DNA from: TMED27 sp964350435
Lineage (GTDB): Bacteria > Pseudomonadota > Alphaproteobacteria > Micavibrionales > Micavibrionaceae
Length of the DNA: 16,314 bases
Direction: 5' to 3'
NCBI GenBank assembly: GCA_964350435.1
Contig: CAYGJS010000041.1
Location: 1 to 16,314, forward strand
Part shown: in pieces, positions 13,666 to 16,314 of the stretch
Numbering within the stretch: position 1 is the first letter of the stretch
How the letters are laid out: each line of letters opens with the position of its first letter
The notes under the pieces: generated by a model
What the model was told of the DNA's origin: nothing
The model's input: only the letters and a program-made list of their open reading frames with translations
Database searches by the model: none
Position numbers and translations under genes: made by a program

Positions 13666-15447
13666 ATGCTTCTGGTTTTGATGTGCGGCGCGGCGATGGC
13701 CGAAGACCTCACGCCCAGGCATGCGGTGGCTCTGCATGGCACGCCGAAATATGCGCCCGATTTCAAGCATGTTGATTACGTGAACCCCGATGCGCCCAAA
13801 GGCGGGGCACTGAAACTCAATGCGATTGGCTCGTTTGATTCCCTGAACCCCTTCATCGTCAAGGGCACGCCAGCGGCGGGGATGAATTTCATGCGTTCGG
13901 GCTTCGTTTACGAGAGCCTGATGCAGAATGCCTGGGATGAGCCGTTTTCTCTGTATGGGGTTTTGGCAGAAAGCATCGAGATGCCCGAGGATAAGAGCTG
14001 GGTTGCCTTTAATCTGCGCCCCGAAGCAAAATGGGCAGACGGCGTGCCCGTCACCGCCGAGGATGTGGTGTGGACATTTAATACATTGATGAGCGAGGGA
14101 CAGCCGTTCTTTAAAGCCTATTACGGCGATGTAAAATCGGTTGAGGCTTTGTCGGACAAGCGCGTGAAGTTTACGTTCAAAGTGGCAGGCAATTCTGAAT
14201 TGCCGCTGATCATTGCGGAGATGGCGGTATTGCCGAAGCATTACTGGAGCGCCGAGGGGCGCGTGTTTAACCAAAGCTCGCTCGAGCCGCCACTCGGGAG
14301 CGGGCCTTATACGGTGGGTAAGGTCGAAGCAGGACGCTCAATCGAATTTGTCCGCCGTGATGATTGGTGGGGTAAGGATTTGGCGCTGTTTAAGGGCTTT
14401 AACAATTTTGACCGCGTGACCTATGATTATTACCGCGATAGCAATGTTGCGCTGGAGGCGTTTTTTGCTGGTGAATTTGATGTGCAGATCGAAAACACCG
14501 CCAAGCTCTGGGAAACCGCGTATGACGCCGCGCCTGTCAAAGATGGGCGGATCATTAAAGAAGAGATCGCCAATACGCGGCCCGCGGGGATGCAGGCGTT
14601 TATCTACAATATTCGCCGCGATGTCTTTAAAGACCCGAAAATCCGCGAGGCCTTGGCCTATGCATTTGATTTTGAATGGTCGAACAAGCAATTTGCCTAT
14701 GGCGCCTATTCCCGCACCAACAGCTATTTCGAAAATTCCGAGCTGGCGAACAGAGGCCTGCCGCAAGGCCAAGAGCTGGCATTGCTGGAGCGGTTCAAAG
14801 GTCAAATCCCTGATAGCGTCTTTACCGAGGCTTATAAGGCCCCCGTCACCGATGGGTCGGGCAATGCGCGGGAAAATTTGCGCACAGCTATGCAGATGCT
14901 GGATGCTGCGGGCTGGACCTTGGGCGAGGATGGTGTGCGCAGCAAAGACGGCGTGCGTTTGGAGTTTGAAATTTTGGACAGCAATCCGCAGTTTGAACGC
15001 TGGGTTTTGCCATTTATCAAGAATTTGAAACGCATTGGCGTGATTGCGAATTTCCGAATCGTCGATAGCGCGCAATATCAAAACCGCATCAATGAATTTG
15101 ATTTTGATATGACGGTGGGCGGCTTTGGTCAGTCGGACTCACCGGGCAACGAGCAACGCGATTTCTGGGGCAGCGCAAAAGCGGATGCGCCGGGCAGCCG
15201 CAATTTAATCGGGATCAAAGACCCTGCTGTGGATACGTTGATCGAGGAGCTGGTGCAAACGTCAAGCCGCGAGGATCTGGCGGCGCATGTGCGGGCGATT
15301 GACCGGATCTTGCTCAGCCATCATTACGTGATTCCGATGTGGCATTTCCCGAAATGGCGCATTGCCTATTGGGCGCAGATAAAACGCCCAGAGACTTTAT
15401 CAGGCATCAGTCCGCTGATCTCGCAGACATGGTGGTATGAGGAATAG
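13666..15447 (+). CDS. Periplasmic solute-binding protein, family 5 (YejA-like)
   Basis: This is a peptide/nickel-type (SBP_bac_5) ABC transporter binding protein. From the ATG at 13666 it has 593 residues: a short hydrophobic leader MLLVLMCGAAMA with a likely cut before EDL, then the YejA-like opening HAVALHGTPKYAPDFKHVDY and NPDAPKGGALKL, and the family signature near LRPEAKWADGVPVTAEDVVWTF. It should capture oligopeptides in the periplasm. The leader lacks the usual basic n-region and a ribosome site. The frame is open back to an ATG at 13489 with a good AAGGA site, but that route reads straight through tRNA-Glu. No yejBEF-like permease genes follow in the window. The start is therefore uncertain; the family is not. 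Confidence 0.88.
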   Translation: MLLVLMCGAAMAEDLTPRHAVALHGTPKYAPDFKHVDYVNPDAPKGGALKLNAIGSFDSLNPFIVKGTPAAGMNFMRSGFVYESLMQNAWDEPFSLYGVLAESIEMPEDKSWVAFNLRPEAKWADGVPVTAEDVVWTFNTLMSEGQPFFKAYYGDVKSVEALSDKRVKFTFKVAGNSELPLIIAEMAVLPKHYWSAEGRVFNQSSLEPPLGSGPYTVGKVEAGRSIEFVRRDDWWGKDLALFKGFNNFDRVTYDYYRDSNVALEAFFAGEFDVQIENTAKLWETAYDAAPVKDGRIIKEEIANTRPAGMQAFIYNIRRDVFKDPKIREALAYAFDFEWSNKQFAYGAYSRTNSYFENSELANRGLPQGQELALLERFKGQIPDSVFTEAYKAPVTDGSGNARENLRTAMQMLDAAGWTLGEDGVRSKDGVRLEFEILDSNPQFERWVLPFIKNLKRIGVIANFRIVDSAQYQNRINEFDFDMTVGGFGQSDSPGNEQRDFWGSAKADAPGSRNLIGIKDPAVDTLIEELVQTSSREDLAAHVRAIDRILLSHHYVIPMWHFPKWRIAYWAQIKRPETLSGISPLISQTWWYEE

Positions 15448-15451
15448 CCAG

Positions 15452-15531
15452 TGTCATCCTGAAGTGCTTGCGCTGAAGGATCTATTTTCGCAATATGAGA
15501 TTCTTCAGGGCTGAAGCCTTTCAGAATGACA
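15452..15531. repeat. Palindromic intergenic repeat, TGTCATCCTGAAG family
   Basis: The left arm (15452-15483) begins TGTCATCCTGAAG and ends GAAGGATCT. The right arm (15498-15531) begins AGATTCTTCAGG and ends CAGAATGACA. They are imperfect reverse complements around a 14-base loop and fill nearly the whole 92-base gap between the solute-binding protein gene and kdsB. It resembles the GTCATCCTGAGCGAAG-type repeats I recall from many bacteria. The right arm ends directly at the kdsB ribosome site AGGA (15531-15534). Confidence 0.75.
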
Positions 15532-15539
15532 GGATTTTT

Positions 15540-16314
15540 ATGAACATCACGATTTGCATCCCGGCGCGCTATGCCTCCACCCGCTTTCCCGGCAAACCGC
15601 TGGCGGAGATTGGCGGACGGTCGATGCTGGGGCGCGTGGTGGATTTGGCGCGCAGCGTGGCAGCGGAGTTTGAGAATGTGGATGTGCTGGTGACAACCGA
15701 GGACAGCCGCATTGCCGAACATGCCGCCGAGCTTGGCGCGGCCTGCGTGATAACGTCCGAGGACTGCGCCACGGGATCTGACCGCGTTTTGGCGGCATTG
15801 AAGATGCGCGGGGACATGCCCGATTACGTTTTGAACCTGCAAGGCGACGCGCCGTTTACGCCGCCTCAAGTGGTGCGGGCGATGCTGGCGGCGTTCAAAG
15901 ACGCGCCTGATGTGGTCACGCCTGTGCACCGCCTGTCGTGGTATGATCTTGATCGCCTGCGCGAGGCAAAAAAAATTACCCCTTTCAGCGGCACAACCGC
16001 GATTGTAAAGGACGGCAAGGCACTGTGGTTTTCGAAAAACATACTTCCCGCCATTCGTAAAGAGGATAACTCGGCTGATACTTCGCCCGTTTATCAGCAT
16101 ATGGGGCTGTATGGGTTTAAGGTCAGCGCGCTCGAGCGTTTCTGCGCCCTACCCCAGAGCCATTATGAGCAGCTAGAGGGTCTAGAGCAGCTGCGGATGA
16201 TCGAAAACGGCATTGCGGTTTCGGTGATTGAGGTCGAGATTGAGAGCGGGCTTATTCAGAGCGGGATTGACACGCCCGAGGATTTGGCGCGGGCGGAAGC
16301 ACTTTTAAAGGGGT
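15540..16314 (+). CDS. kdsB: 3-deoxy-manno-octulosonate cytidylyltransferase (CMP-KDO synthetase), 3' end beyond window
   Basis: KdsB couples CTP and KDO to give CMP-KDO for the inner core of lipopolysaccharide. The frame is open from the ATG at 15540 to the window end, 258 codons, so the gene is nearly complete (the usual length is about 250). Motifs: IPARYASTRFPGKPL at 7-21, ATGSDRVL at 77-84, NLQGDAPF at 99-106, LWFSKNILP at 162-170, HMGLYGF at 187-193, LEQLRMIENG at 215-224 and GIDTPEDLARAE at 242-253. Asp103 and Asp244 match the metal-binding pair. Ala104 stands where most KdsB have Glu (QGDEP). The ribosome site AGGA lies 5 nt upstream, touching the end of the palindromic repeat. A related sugar cytidylyltransferase cannot be fully excluded. 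Confidence 0.9.
   Translation, partial: MNITICIPARYASTRFPGKPLAEIGGRSMLGRVVDLARSVAAEFENVDVLVTTEDSRIAEHAAELGAACVITSEDCATGSDRVLAALKMRGDMPDYVLNLQGDAPFTPPQVVRAMLAAFKDAPDVVTPVHRLSWYDLDRLREAKKITPFSGTTAIVKDGKALWFSKNILPAIRKEDNSADTSPVYQHMGLYGFKVSALERFCALPQSHYEQLEGLEQLRMIENGIAVSVIEVEIESGLIQSGIDTPEDLARAEALLKG

Noticed and set aside
13545..13766. Minus-strand open frame giving GIRTRVAAVKGRCPRPLDE
   Set aside because: It is the antisense translation of tRNA-Glu, a well-known false protein.
1..16314. CRISPR array, insertion sequence, integrase or phage genes
   Set aside because: No regularly spaced repeats, transposase or integrase motifs, or phage-like genes were seen, even though a tRNA gene is present as a potential attachment site.

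Overview
The window looks like chromosomal DNA of a polarly flagellated alphaproteobacterium. The evidence is a CtrA-type cell-cycle regulator, the FlhF/FleN pair that sets polar flagellum number and position, a TipF-like degenerate EAL protein, and alphaproteobacterial-style gene content throughout. A lineage near Rhodospirillales or Micavibrionales is my inference; no marker here fixes the taxon. Most genes use moderately GC-rich codons. The parDE module, the 7018-7821 gene and the EEP gene at 8664-9644 are visibly AT-richer.

Layout. 1-277 is non-coding and holds two dispersed-repeat-like segments and a possible promoter. 278-4413 (+) is a flagellar block: flhF, fleN/flhG (overlapping by 4 nt) and a long Pro/Ala-rich protein with a FliK-like C-terminus. 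4414-5083 (+) is a ParD/ParE-type toxin-antitoxin module with a palindrome over its -10 box. 5084-5176 is a short convergent gap holding a repeat. 5177-6929 (-) is fliI-fliJ, the flagellar export ATPase and its coiled-coil partner. From 6957 transcription turns to the + strand, with an unrecognised 267-residue protein carrying a Walker A-like motif. A regulatory gap rich in TTAA half-sites comes next, then a tight six-gene run: ctrA, a membrane-anchored EEP-family hydrolase, pgsA, pyrD, a TipF-like EAL protein and a HAD-IIA phosphatase-like protein (junctions -8, +11, +10, -8 and 0 nt). After it lie tRNA-Glu(UUC), a YejA-like periplasmic solute-binding protein that begins 12 nt after the tRNA CCA, a palindromic repeat, and kdsB, which is cut by the window end.

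How the genes fit together. FlhF, FleN, FliI, FliJ, the FliK-like protein and the TipF-like protein all belong to placement or construction of a polar flagellum, and CtrA is the usual transcriptional master of that programme in this class. pgsA, pyrD, kdsB and tRNA-Glu are housekeeping functions.

The most notable signals are the tRNA-Glu gene lying in frame inside the open frame that leads into the solute-binding protein, a palindromic repeat placed in frame inside the HAD gene, the phased TTAA cluster upstream of ctrA, the degenerate EAL active site, and the unassigned Walker A-like protein. I do not see a clearly new multi-gene system; most of the window is core alphaproteobacterial biology with a few AT-rich insertions.
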